64,000 nucleotides of DNA from CAVQXR01 sp963717955 (GTDB lineage: Bacteria; Actinomycetota; Thermoleophilia; Gaiellales; Gaiellaceae): contig CAVQXR010000001.1 in NCBI GenBank assembly GCA_963717955.1, positions 1,054,001-1,118,000 on the forward strand. Direction: 5' to 3'. The notes beneath the pieces are model-generated. The model saw only the letters and a program-made list of their open reading frames with translations, ran no database searches and was not told the origin of the DNA. Shown here piece after piece: positions 33,397 through 41,067 of the stretch (positions within the stretch are counted from its first letter, which is position 1; each line of letters starts with the position of its first letter). Made by a program: the position numbers and the translations under genes.

Positions 33397-34962
33397 CTAC
33401 AGGTCGCGGAGGAAGCTCGGCGGCTCGAGCACGACGCCGGTGTCGCTCTCGACGCCGGGCCGGGGCTCGGACGGAGGCGCGACACGGGCCGCCTTCCTGC
33501 CGCCAATCCCCGTCGCGACCACGGTCACCCAGACTTGCCCGGTGAGCTTCGGGTCGACGGTGGCGCCGAAGATGATGTTCGTCTCGGTCGTGGCTGCCGC
33601 ACGCACCGCCTCGGCCGCCTCGGTGACCTCGAGCAGCGAGAGATCATCGCCCCCGGCAATCGAGAGCAGGATCCCGCGGGCGCCCACGATCTCGGTGTCG
33701 ATCAGCGGGGAGCGCAGAGCGCGGCTCGCGGCCTCCCGTGCCCGGTTGTCGCCGGTGGCGAACCCGATCCCCATCAGCGCCGAACCGGCGTCGCTCATGA
33801 TCGTGCGCACGTCGGCGAAGTCGAGGTTGATGAGGCCGGGCATGGTGATCAGGTCGCAGATCCCCTGCACACCCTGGCGCAACACGTCGTCGGCGATCCG
33901 GAACGCTTCGACCATCGACGTCGAGCGATCGAGGACCTCGAGGAGGCGGTCGTTCGGGATCACGATCACGGTGTCGCAGACGGCCCGCAGCTGCTCGGCA
34001 CCCGCATCGGCCTGGGCGCGCCGCCGGGTTCCCTCGAAGCGGAACGGCATCGTCACAATGCCCACCGTGAGCGCGCCCAGCTCCCGCGCGATGCGAGCGA
34101 CCACGGGCGCCGCACCCGAGCCGGTCCCGCCGCCCTCGCCCGCGGTCACGAAGACCATGTCCGAGCCTCGTAGCACGTGCTTGATCTGGTCGTAGCACTC
34201 CTCGGCGGCCTGCCGCCCCACGTCCGGATCGGCGCCGGACCCGAGCCCCTGCGTCAGGTCGCGTCCGATGTGGAGCTTGACCGGCGCCTCCGAGGTACGA
34301 AGCTGTTGGATGTCCGTGTTGACCGCGATGAACTCGACCTGCGAGACACCTGCGTCGATCATCCGGTTGACGGCGTTCAGGCCGGCCCCGCCGACGCCGA
34401 TGACGCGGATGACGGCGAGGTATGCCGCGGAGTCGGAGCGTGGCACGCGCGCGAGACGGACGGCGGGCGCAGACGCGGCCTCGCCGACGGCGAAGTGGAC
34501 GGCCGGAACGTCGGTGCCGGAGGTCGGCGCCGCCGCGCCCGCGGCGGCGCTCTCGCGCGCGACCCGGGATCGCTCGGTCCGGGCGGGCTCCTTCTTGCGC
34601 AGCGTGCGCAGGCGTGAATGCCGCGCCTGCCCGGCCGCAGCGGCGGGCTGCTCCTTGGGCGCGCCGGCGGCGGCCTCGACCTCCCGCGCGCCGCGCTCGG
34701 CCGTCGCCGGAGCCGCGGTCGGCGGCACGTCGTCGTCCGGGTCGGCGCCGGTCACGGGAAGTCCCGGCGCGGCCTGCGTCTCGTCGATCCGGGCGCCAGG
34801 CTCCCCCGACGGGGGGCCGGGATCGGCCGGCAGCGCCGAGACGAGCTCGGTGGGCTCGTCGATCGCGGTCGCCGCCTCGACGGTCGCCTCGTCCTGGCGC
34901 TCGCCCTTTCGCTGCGCCGCATCGGTCGCCTTGAAGAGCTCGGCGAGCGGTCCTTCTCGCAT
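33397..34962 (-). CDS. ftsZ: Cell division GTPase FtsZ with long N-terminal extension
   Basis: 521 residues from ATG 34962. Residues 1 to about 178 are low-complexity (Ala, Pro, Glu, Lys/Arg rich), not part of any FtsZ fold; the opening MREGPLAELFKATD may be a short helix. The tubulin-like domain starts at AVIRVIGVGGAGLNAVNRMI (184), with signature GGGTGSGAAPVV (277-288; normally GGGTGTG) and NLDFADVRTIM. The tail after the C-terminal domain is only about 26 residues and ends PPSFLRDL, a normal FtsA/SepF-binding peptide. ParA lies one base upstream (TAG-C-ATG). Assembles the Z ring; the extension may replace the usual disordered linker. Confidence 0.93.
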   Translation of the reverse strand: MREGPLAELFKATDAAQRKGERQDEATVEAATAIDEPTELVSALPADPGPPSGEPGARIDETQAAPGLPVTGADPDDDVPPTAAPATAERGAREVEAAAGAPKEQPAAAAGQARHSRLRTLRKKEPARTERSRVARESAAAGAAAPTSGTDVPAVHFAVGEAASAPAVRLARVPRSDSAAYLAVIRVIGVGGAGLNAVNRMIDAGVSQVEFIAVNTDIQQLRTSEAPVKLHIGRDLTQGLGSGADPDVGRQAAEECYDQIKHVLRGSDMVFVTAGEGGGTGSGAAPVVARIARELGALTVGIVTMPFRFEGTRRRAQADAGAEQLRAVCDTVIVIPNDRLLEVLDRSTSMVEAFRIADDVLRQGVQGICDLITMPGLINLDFADVRTIMSDAGSALMGIGFATGDNRAREAASRALRSPLIDTEIVGARGILLSIAGGDDLSLLEVTEAAEAVRAAATTETNIIFGATVDPKLTGQVWVTVVATGIGGRKAARVAPPSEPRPGVESDTGVVLEPPSFLRDL

Positions 34963-34963
34963 G

Positions 34964-35782
34964 CTAGCCCGGCGCCGCACCGTTCAACACCTCCTTGGCC
35001 AGGTCGCGGTAGGCCGTTGCCGCCGGCCCTTCCGGCTCGTACTTGAGGACGGAGCTGCCCTGAACCGGCGCTTCCGCATATCGCACGGTCTTCCTGATCC
35101 ACGTCTTGAACACGAGATCGCCGAAGTTCTCGCGCAACAGCTCGATCGCCTCCCGGCTGTGGAGCAGGCGCCCGTCGTACATCGTCGGCAGGATGCCGCG
35201 GATCGTGACCGTAGGGTTCAGGTTCTCGCGGATCATCTCGAGCGTGTTCTGGAGCTGGGCGAGCCCCCGGAGCGAGAGGTACTCGCACTGGACCGGGACG
35301 ATCACCTGGTCGGAGGCGGTGAGCGCGTTGACGGTCAGCAGGCCGAGCGACGGCGGCGTGTCGATCAGGATGAAGTCGTAGTCGGGCCGGGCCGGAAGCA
35401 GCGCCTTCTGGAGCGCGCGCTCGCGTCCGATCATCCCCGACAGCGCGAGCTCTGCGCCCGCGAGATCGATCGAGGAGACCGCGACGTCGACCTCGGCACG
35501 GTGGACGACCTCGGCGATGGGGATCTGCCGGACGAGGACGTCGAACATGGAGAGCCCGATCTCGTCGGGGTTCATCCCCTGGCTCATCGTCAGGTTGCCC
35601 TGCGGATCCAGGTCGACGACGAGCACCTGCAGGCCGTGCTCCCGGAGCGCGACAGCGAGGTTCAGGGTGGTCGTGGTCTTCGCCACACCGCCCTTCTGAT
35701 TGGCAAGCGCGATGACCTTGCCCAGCGTGACTCCTTGCGAGGAGGGAAGCGTCTCTTCCAGGCGCGACATGAGCGAGACCAT
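34964..35782 (-). CDS. parA: ParA/Soj-family ATPase
   Basis: 272 residues from ATG 35782 (AAGG about 8 bases before; a second ATG at 35770). Deviant Walker A KGGVAKTTTTLNLAVAL, Walker A' VLVVDLDPQGNLTMSQGM, Walker B DFILIDTPPSLGLLTVNAL: a chromosome/plasmid partition or positioning ATPase. No ParB gene or parS-like site is next to it; instead ftsZ follows after one base, suggesting a role in placing the division machinery or in coupling division to segregation. Confidence 0.93.
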   Translation of the reverse strand: MVSLMSRLEETLPSSQGVTLGKVIALANQKGGVAKTTTTLNLAVALREHGLQVLVVDLDPQGNLTMSQGMNPDEIGLSMFDVLVRQIPIAEVVHRAEVDVAVSSIDLAGAELALSGMIGRERALQKALLPARPDYDFILIDTPPSLGLLTVNALTASDQVIVPVQCEYLSLRGLAQLQNTLEMIRENLNPTVTIRGILPTMYDGRLLHSREAIELLRENFGDLVFKTWIRKTVRYAEAPVQGSSVLKYEPEGPAATAYRDLAKEVLNGAAPG

Positions 35783-35862
35783 GACCGCGCCTTCTTCGTG
35801 CCACGGTAGCACAGTCCTTCTTCGCCTTCGCCCGCCGCCCCGGGCCCGCTGCGGCCGTGCGA

Positions 35863-36336
35863 TCAGGCCGCGCCGGAGAGGTCGCCGGCGCCCGGATCCG
35901 AGGGCCGGACTGGCTGCGGGCAGCTCGCCTGGCGGCGCAATCGCGCAAGGAGCGCGACGGCCAGCACCGCGACTGCAAGGGCTCCGAGCACCGGCTGGAG
36001 CGGCGCGAACCAGGTGACCGCGCCGGCCGAGCCGAGGAGCAGGAGCGCCGGCTTGTTGCACACGGGGCAGCCGACGGCGAAGAGCGCGAGCAGGCCGCCC
36101 CCGGTCAGGGGCCGGCCAGGCCGCAGCTCGGTCGCGAGCAGCATGCCCGCGAGCAGCGAGGTGACGATCCAGACCGGGTACGCCCATGCCGTGACCTCGA
36201 TCGACCGCCCGAAGATCGGGTTCGGGATCATGTCGGTCGGCAGCCCGACGATCACGGCCGAGACGGCCGTCCCGGCGACGGCGATCATCCAGCGCCGGCG
36301 ATCCCACAACCGAAGCTGCGCGAGCGCGAGAGGCAA
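35863..36336 (-). CDS. Integral membrane protein with CPVCNK motif
   Basis: 157 residues, probably from TTG 36336. Four hydrophobic segments (about 18-33, 52-67, 76-93, 98-125). GCPVCNKPALLLLG in the third resembles a redox CxxC in a membrane, as in some cytochrome c biogenesis or vitamin K reductase-like proteins, but no family can be named. C-terminus is a Pro-rich cytoplasmic tail. Located 80 bases upstream of parA, same strand. Confidence 0.7.
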   Translation of the reverse strand: MPLALAQLRLWDRRRWMIAVAGTAVSAVIVGLPTDMIPNPIFGRSIEVTAWAYPVWIVTSLLAGMLLATELRPGRPLTGGGLLALFAVGCPVCNKPALLLLGSAGAVTWFAPLQPVLGALAVAVLAVALLARLRRQASCPQPVRPSDPGAGDLSGAA

Positions 36337-36404
36337 CGTCCTCGAAGCGTAGCGCTTCCGGCCCTGCGTCCGACGGCGGGCCGCAAGGTCGAGCGCCGCC
36401 GAGG

Positions 36405-36518
36405 GGGTCGGCCTCGCAGGGTCGAACGCGGTCGACGGCGGCGGGTCAGCCTCGCAGGGTCAAGCGCGGTCGACCGCGGAGGGTCAGCTTCGCAGGGTCG
36501 GCGCCGACTCCGGCGCGA
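36405..36518. repeat. 38-bp tandem repeat, about 2.7 copies
   Basis: Units begin at 36405, 36443 and 36481, each GGGTCRGCYTCGCAGGGTC plus a stretch ending with GCGGTCGAC-like bases; the third diverges after about 20 bases. The unit contains two GGGTC words and the palindrome GGTCGACC/GTCGAC. It lies downstream of the agmatinase-like gene and upstream of the membrane protein gene, all minus strand. Function unknown. Confidence 0.8.
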
Positions 36519-36616
36519 CCTCGAGCGCGTCGGCTCCCGCGCTCGGCCGCGAAGCGGCCCGGCCGTGCTGGCCCTGACGCCGTGTCGACGCTCTCACGCT
36601 GGGGACAGCTCGCAGC

Positions 36617-37555
36617 TCAACGGCTGAGTGCGAGCAGCGAGAGCATCTCGAAGCAAGCATTCGCGGCCACAAAGGCCGTGACGCCTGATGGATCGTAGGC
36701 CGGCGCGACCTCGACGCAGTCGAACCCCCGGAAATCGAGCCCGGCCAGCGATCGCAGGTAGAGCAGCGCCTCTCGGCTCGACGGCCCGCCGACCTCCGGG
36801 GTGCCCGTGCCGGGCGCGAACGCCGGGTCGACGAAGTCGATGTCGAAGGAGAGGAAGCACGGGCCCGTTCCCGCACGTTCACGCGCGCGCATCGAGAACG
36901 CCGCCGGGCCGAGCGCAGCGAGCTCCTCGTAGCTCAGCGCATCGATGCCGAACGCTCCCGGCATCGCCAGGTCATCGGGCCCGTACAGCGAACCGCGCAG
37001 ACCGGCCTGTAGCGACCTCGCAGGGTCGATCAGCCCCTCCTCGACCGCCCGGCGCACCACGCTACCGTGGAAGACCTTCTGCCCGAAGTACTCGTCCCAG
37101 AGGTCGTGGTGCGAGTCGAGCTGGATCAGCCCGAGCGGGCCGTGAACCGCCGCGAGCGCGCGGAGCTCCGCCAGCAGCACCGTGTGGTCGCCGCCGAGGC
37201 AGAGGGTGACGACGCCGGCTCGGGCGACCTCCTCGACGGCCTTCCGCGTCCGCTCGAGTGACTCGAGCGTGTACCCGGGAACCGTCGGAGCATCACCCCA
37301 GTCCACGATCGACAGCTTTGACGCCACGTCGACGTGGAGGATCGGGTTGTACCGTCGCAGCAGCACCGATGCGCTCCGGATCGCCTCGGGGCCGAACCGT
37401 GCACCGCTCCGGTAGGAGACCGCATCGTCGGTCGGAATGCCGACGACTGCGACGTCGACGTCCTCGAGCTCCCGGACGTGGGGCGCTCGCATGAACGTCC
37501 GCACCCCCGCGAAGCGTGGCGTCTCGAGAGCGTCGGGGGGGCCATAGCGCGGCAC
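36617..37555 (-). CDS. Agmatinase/arginase-family ureohydrolase
   Basis: 312 residues from GTG 37555; TAGAAT (37564-37569 on the minus strand) lies 8 bases upstream, which favours this start over an ATG at 37594. Binuclear Mn site: CLGGDHTVLLAEL, QLDSHHDLWDEY (usually DAHxD, here DSHHD) and SFDIDFVDPAFAPGTGTPEVGG. Hydrolyses agmatine, guanidinobutyrate or a related guanidine to urea and amine; the substitution Ala to Ser in the second motif is mild and common in guanidino-acid enzymes. Confidence 0.9.
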   Translation of the reverse strand: MPRYGPPDALETPRFAGVRTFMRAPHVRELEDVDVAVVGIPTDDAVSYRSGARFGPEAIRSASVLLRRYNPILHVDVASKLSIVDWGDAPTVPGYTLESLERTRKAVEEVARAGVVTLCLGGDHTVLLAELRALAAVHGPLGLIQLDSHHDLWDEYFGQKVFHGSVVRRAVEEGLIDPARSLQAGLRGSLYGPDDLAMPGAFGIDALSYEELAALGPAAFSMRARERAGTGPCFLSFDIDFVDPAFAPGTGTPEVGGPSSREALLYLRSLAGLDFRGFDCVEVAPAYDPSGVTAFVAANACFEMLSLLALSR

Positions 37556-37696
37556 GGCGGGCGATTCTACCGTGCCCCATGTCCCATGCCCCATCCTCGT
37601 CCCCGCGGCAACCCGGGGCGCCGTGCCCGTACAGGGTCGCGCTCACCGCCGCTGCTTCACCGCCGCTGCTCGGCGCGACCGCTCACCGCAGACCGC

Positions 37697-37957
37697 TCAC
37701 GATTCGGTTCGTTGATCGGACTCGCCGGCCTTCACCTCCTCTCGGACGTCGAGATCGACCGCCGCGAGCACCGATGCGAGCCGGTCCAGGGCGGCGGACG
37801 TCTTACCGCCCTCCACGGCGGGCTCCGCCGCCAGCCACGCCTGACCGTCCCGAAGCAGGCCGCGGAGCTCCTCGAGGAGCGCGCCGGGCGCCGCCTGTCC
37901 CGTGCGCATCGCGTCGATCCGCTCCAGCCGCTCCAGCACACGCCTCGCCTCGTCCAT
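37697..37957 (-). CDS. Small hypothetical helical protein
   Basis: 86 residues from ATG 37957. DEARRVLERLERIDAMRTG and ALLEELRGLLRDGQAWLAAE are amphipathic helices; no known domain. Coding bias is good. An upstream ATG at 37996 would add 13 residues. Confidence 0.6.
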   Translation of the reverse strand: MDEARRVLERLERIDAMRTGQAAPGALLEELRGLLRDGQAWLAAEPAVEGGKTSAALDRLASVLAAVDLDVREEVKAGESDQRTES

Positions 37958-38146
37958 GCCGCCACCGTATCGCGCCCGGACGCACGCATTCGTCACGGAC
38001 CGTGCCGGAACTGTGTTTGCTTCGCACCGGATCCCGCCGCGCCGCCACCGACAGGCCGGCGCGGCCGATCCGTCGGACGGTGCCGGGACGGCACAGGCAG
38101 GTCTGGACTCAGTCCAGCCGGGGACGGGGCAGGGCCGCGAGACCGG

Positions 38147-39412
38147 TCAGCCGGCCGCGCTCGCCCGTGCTGCGCCCGTCACCGACGGATGCGGCCGGAG
38201 CCCGAGCAGCGCCTCGTCGAGCGAGACCATCAGGTCGTGCTGGGAGTCCGCGAGCATCGACTCGACGAGCGCGCGCCGCAGGACGTCCTCGGCCCTCGCT
38301 CCGGGACCGTCGCCCTCGACCAGCGGGCGGAGAGCGCCGAGCAGCTCGGCCCGGTCGCTCGCATTCTGGCCGAGGAGCGCGGCAGCCCGCATTGCCGCGG
38401 CCCACGCGCCGTCGTCCCCGCCGAGCAGCAGCACGAGCGCCTCGCGGAGCTCCTCCGCACGGAGCGGGCCTTTGCTGAACAGCGCGATCTCGTACCGCTC
38501 GAGCGCTTCGAGGACGTCCGCGTCGACGACACCCTCCTCGAGCCGGCAGGCCACCTGCGCCGCCAGACGCCCGCGGAACGCGTCGAGGCGAGACGGCTCG
38601 CCGGGAGGCGTCTGCGCGGCAAGCGGCGGAACGGGACAGATGTCGTACGGTCGCCAGTCGAGCCGCTGGAAGATCACCGGGCCCGCAGCGATCGCACCCG
38701 GCATGGCAACGCGAAGCGCGCTCACGGCGCGCGCGAAGATCGAAGGCGCGTCGGGGACCTCGGGGGCGGTCGCGGGAAGCCGCCGCTCCAGCTCCAGCAC
38801 GAGCGTGCGATCCCACTCCCGCATGAAGTCACGAGGAAGCAGTCGACCGGCATCGGGCCAGTGCGTCGTGAACTCGCCTGCGACGGCCGGACGGACCCGC
38901 AGGCCGACACCGAGCTCCACCTCGGCACCGGCGCTCGCCCCGACGAGCGGGGTGACGGCGGCGTACTCACGGCAGGCCCCGAACAGCGACCGCTCGAGCT
39001 CGCCGTAGGCGATGTCGAAGGCCTCGTCGTCCCAGTCGAAGCCACCACAGCGCTCCGCGGTACGGACGAGCAACGGGACGAGGATCGTCCGGCGAAGGGC
39101 CTCGTCCTCGCCCACGTGCGCACTCTCATGGGCGTGCGCGAAGATGCCTGCTGCGGGCTCGTCCTTGAGTGTCGCCAGCGCGGTGAGCGCATCCTCGCGC
39201 TGACCGAGCCACGACGCTCGCGGCTCGACGAAGGCCGCCACGAGCGGGCGGTACTCGTACAGCGTGGGCCGGTCCACACCGCCGTGCTCGGCGAGGGCGA
39301 CCGGCATGTCGGCTCCGCCTTCGAGCTCCTCGGCGAGGGCAAAGAACGATCCGAGACAGAAGTTGCGCAGCGTCTCGAAGAGGAGCTGCGATCTGACCCG
39401 GCGCATCGTCAC
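38147..39412 (-). CDS. Hypothetical protein, unrecognised
   Basis: 421 residues from GTG 39412 (ATG two codons later). No signal peptide or long hydrophobic segment. The N-terminal half has RPTLYEYRPLVAAFVEPRA and HAHESAHVGEDEALRRTILVP; the C-terminal half is mostly helical (ALERYEIALFSKGPLRAEEL, LRRALVESMLADSQHDLMVS). Strong coding bias throughout and no break, so real. No family or function can be assigned. Confidence 0.78.
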   Translation of the reverse strand: MTMRRVRSQLLFETLRNFCLGSFFALAEELEGGADMPVALAEHGGVDRPTLYEYRPLVAAFVEPRASWLGQREDALTALATLKDEPAAGIFAHAHESAHVGEDEALRRTILVPLLVRTAERCGGFDWDDEAFDIAYGELERSLFGACREYAAVTPLVGASAGAEVELGVGLRVRPAVAGEFTTHWPDAGRLLPRDFMREWDRTLVLELERRLPATAPEVPDAPSIFARAVSALRVAMPGAIAAGPVIFQRLDWRPYDICPVPPLAAQTPPGEPSRLDAFRGRLAAQVACRLEEGVVDADVLEALERYEIALFSKGPLRAEELREALVLLLGGDDGAWAAAMRAAALLGQNASDRAELLGALRPLVEGDGPGARAEDVLRRALVESMLADSQHDLMVSLDEALLGLRPHPSVTGAARASAAG

Positions 39413-39563
39413 GCAAACGGTTACGCCTTCGCCCTACCGGTTCCTGCCTGGAGCCCGTGCCGGGACGCGTCCTGCGCCGCCCGACCGCACCCGGACAGCG
39501 CGCCGGCGTCGTGGGGGCCGGCCCGTGGCGAGACTACCCCGCTCCGTGCCCGGCGCAGCGCGA

Positions 39564-40325
39564 TCAGTCGGCGTGCCCGCTCGACGAAGCACCTCCCGAG
39601 ACACGTTCCTGGCACGTCGGGCACCAGTACGCCGTTCGGGCCTCGTCCCCGTGCCGCCGCGACCGGATCGGCGTCCCGCAGCGGGGGCACGGCAGCCCGG
39701 CCCGTCGGTACACGCTCCTGTCGCTGCGCCTCGCAGCCATCAGCTCGTGCGCGGTCGCGAGCAGCGACCGCAGCGTGCTCTCGGGGAGGTCGCCGAGGGC
39801 GGTGGAGGGCAACACGCGTACGGCATGCAGGATCTCGGCCCGCCACATGTTCCCGATACCCGCCACGAGCCGCTGGTCGAGGAGCGCCTCGCCGATCTCC
39901 GTCGCCGGAGCCGCGCCCCGAAGGCGCGAGATCATGCCGTCGATGTCCGGCGGCACGGCCAGGATGTCCGGCCCGAGGCGAGCGATTCCCGCGGTGCCGA
40001 GCTCGAGGACCGGGCCGTGCCAGAGAACCGCCTGCTGGCGAGACCCGCGGAGCACGAGCCACGGCGACCCGGTCACCGGGGCCCCGGCCTCGAGAACCCG
40101 CCAGCGTCCCTTCATCCGGAGGTGGCTGCGCAGGACGACCCCGCCCTCGAACGTGAGGAGGAGATTCTTGCCGACGGCCTCCACGGACTCCAGCCGCCTG
40201 CCGTCGAGGCGAGGCGCGATCCGGAGCGCCGCAGCTCTCGGGCTCGGAGCCTCGACCGTGACCCGTTCCCCGACGAGCACCCGGAGCCTTCGAGCGACGC
40301 TGTGGAGGCTGTCTCCCTCAGGCAA
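39564..40325 (-). CDS. Fpg/Nei-family DNA glycosylase (endonuclease VIII-like)
   Basis: 253 residues from TTG 40325; translation from here puts Pro2-Glu3 directly after the initiator (PEGDSLHSVARRL), the conserved N-terminus whose Pro is the nucleophile. KNLLLTFEGGVVLRSHLRMKG, VAGIGNMWRAEILHA (H2TH) and a C-terminal zinc finger CPRCGTPIR...YWCPTCQ complete the enzyme. Removes oxidised pyrimidines and nicks the abasic site. Start overlaps the end of the methyltransferase gene by 8 bases. Confidence 0.93.
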   Translation of the reverse strand: MPEGDSLHSVARRLRVLVGERVTVEAPSPRAAALRIAPRLDGRRLESVEAVGKNLLLTFEGGVVLRSHLRMKGRWRVLEAGAPVTGSPWLVLRGSRQQAVLWHGPVLELGTAGIARLGPDILAVPPDIDGMISRLRGAAPATEIGEALLDQRLVAGIGNMWRAEILHAVRVLPSTALGDLPESTLRSLLATAHELMAARRSDRSVYRRAGLPCPRCGTPIRSRRHGDEARTAYWCPTCQERVSGGASSSGHAD

Positions 40326-40920
40326 GGGGCCGACGGGCGCGAACGAGGGCATCGATCGCCGTCCGCTCGCCCTCGTCGGTCTCGACCGGCCTGCGCACTC
40401 GCTCGGCCAGCTCGATCTCGAGGTCGGGGAGATCGGCGACGACGTCCTCGGCGGTGAAGAGGACCGCCGGGTTGCTCGGTCCCGCGTACCCCTCGTCGAG
40501 GTTGCGGCGGTCGTGCGCGACGACGAGCAGGGTGCCGCCGGGGGCGAGCGCCGCTCCGGCACCCTGGAGCACGGCTCGCCGCTCCGCGACCGGAAGGTGC
40601 AGGTACATGACGCAGACGAGGTCGAAGGTCGCGACCGGCGGCAGCCACCCGACGACGTCTGCTTCCACGAGGTCGAGCGCGACGCGGTGCTCGCCAGCCA
40701 GCCGACGCGCTGCCGCGAGCGCGACCGGGGAGAAGTCGACCCCCGTGACCTGCCAGCCGTGCTCAGCCAGCCAGACCGCGTTGCGGCCCGCGCCGCAGGC
40801 GAGGTCGAGCGCCCGGCCGGGCGGCATGGTCTCGGCCACGGCGACGAGGAAGCGGTTCGGCTCGCGAATGCCGTCGACGATGCGCTCGGTCCAGCGCCGA
40901 TCCCAGTCCGCGGCCCTCAT
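40318..40920 (-). CDS. Class I SAM-dependent methyltransferase (TehB-like)
   Basis: 200 residues from ATG 40920 (RAADWDRRWTERIVDG follows; GGACGG lies upstream). Motif I ALDLACGAGRNAVWLAEHGW and VTGVDFSPVALAAARRLA identify the SAM pocket of the tellurite-resistance/thiopurine-type group. Target unknown; paired with a DNA glycosylase gene. Confidence 0.88.
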   Translation of the reverse strand: MRAADWDRRWTERIVDGIREPNRFLVAVAETMPPGRALDLACGAGRNAVWLAEHGWQVTGVDFSPVALAAARRLAGEHRVALDLVEADVVGWLPPVATFDLVCVMYLHLPVAERRAVLQGAGAALAPGGTLLVVAHDRRNLDEGYAGPSNPAVLFTAEDVVADLPDLEIELAERVRRPVETDEGERTAIDALVRARRPLA

Positions 40921-41067
40921 CACCGCCGTCCTGCTCCGGGGCCCGTCCGCATGGTCGCGACGGCTCACGTCGTCACGGTTGACCATCGCATCGACTCTAC
41001 TCCTCCCGCGAACGGAAGCGTCGCTCGACAGGCGGCGCGAGCCCGACGCTGCGCCCGGCGTCCCGGG

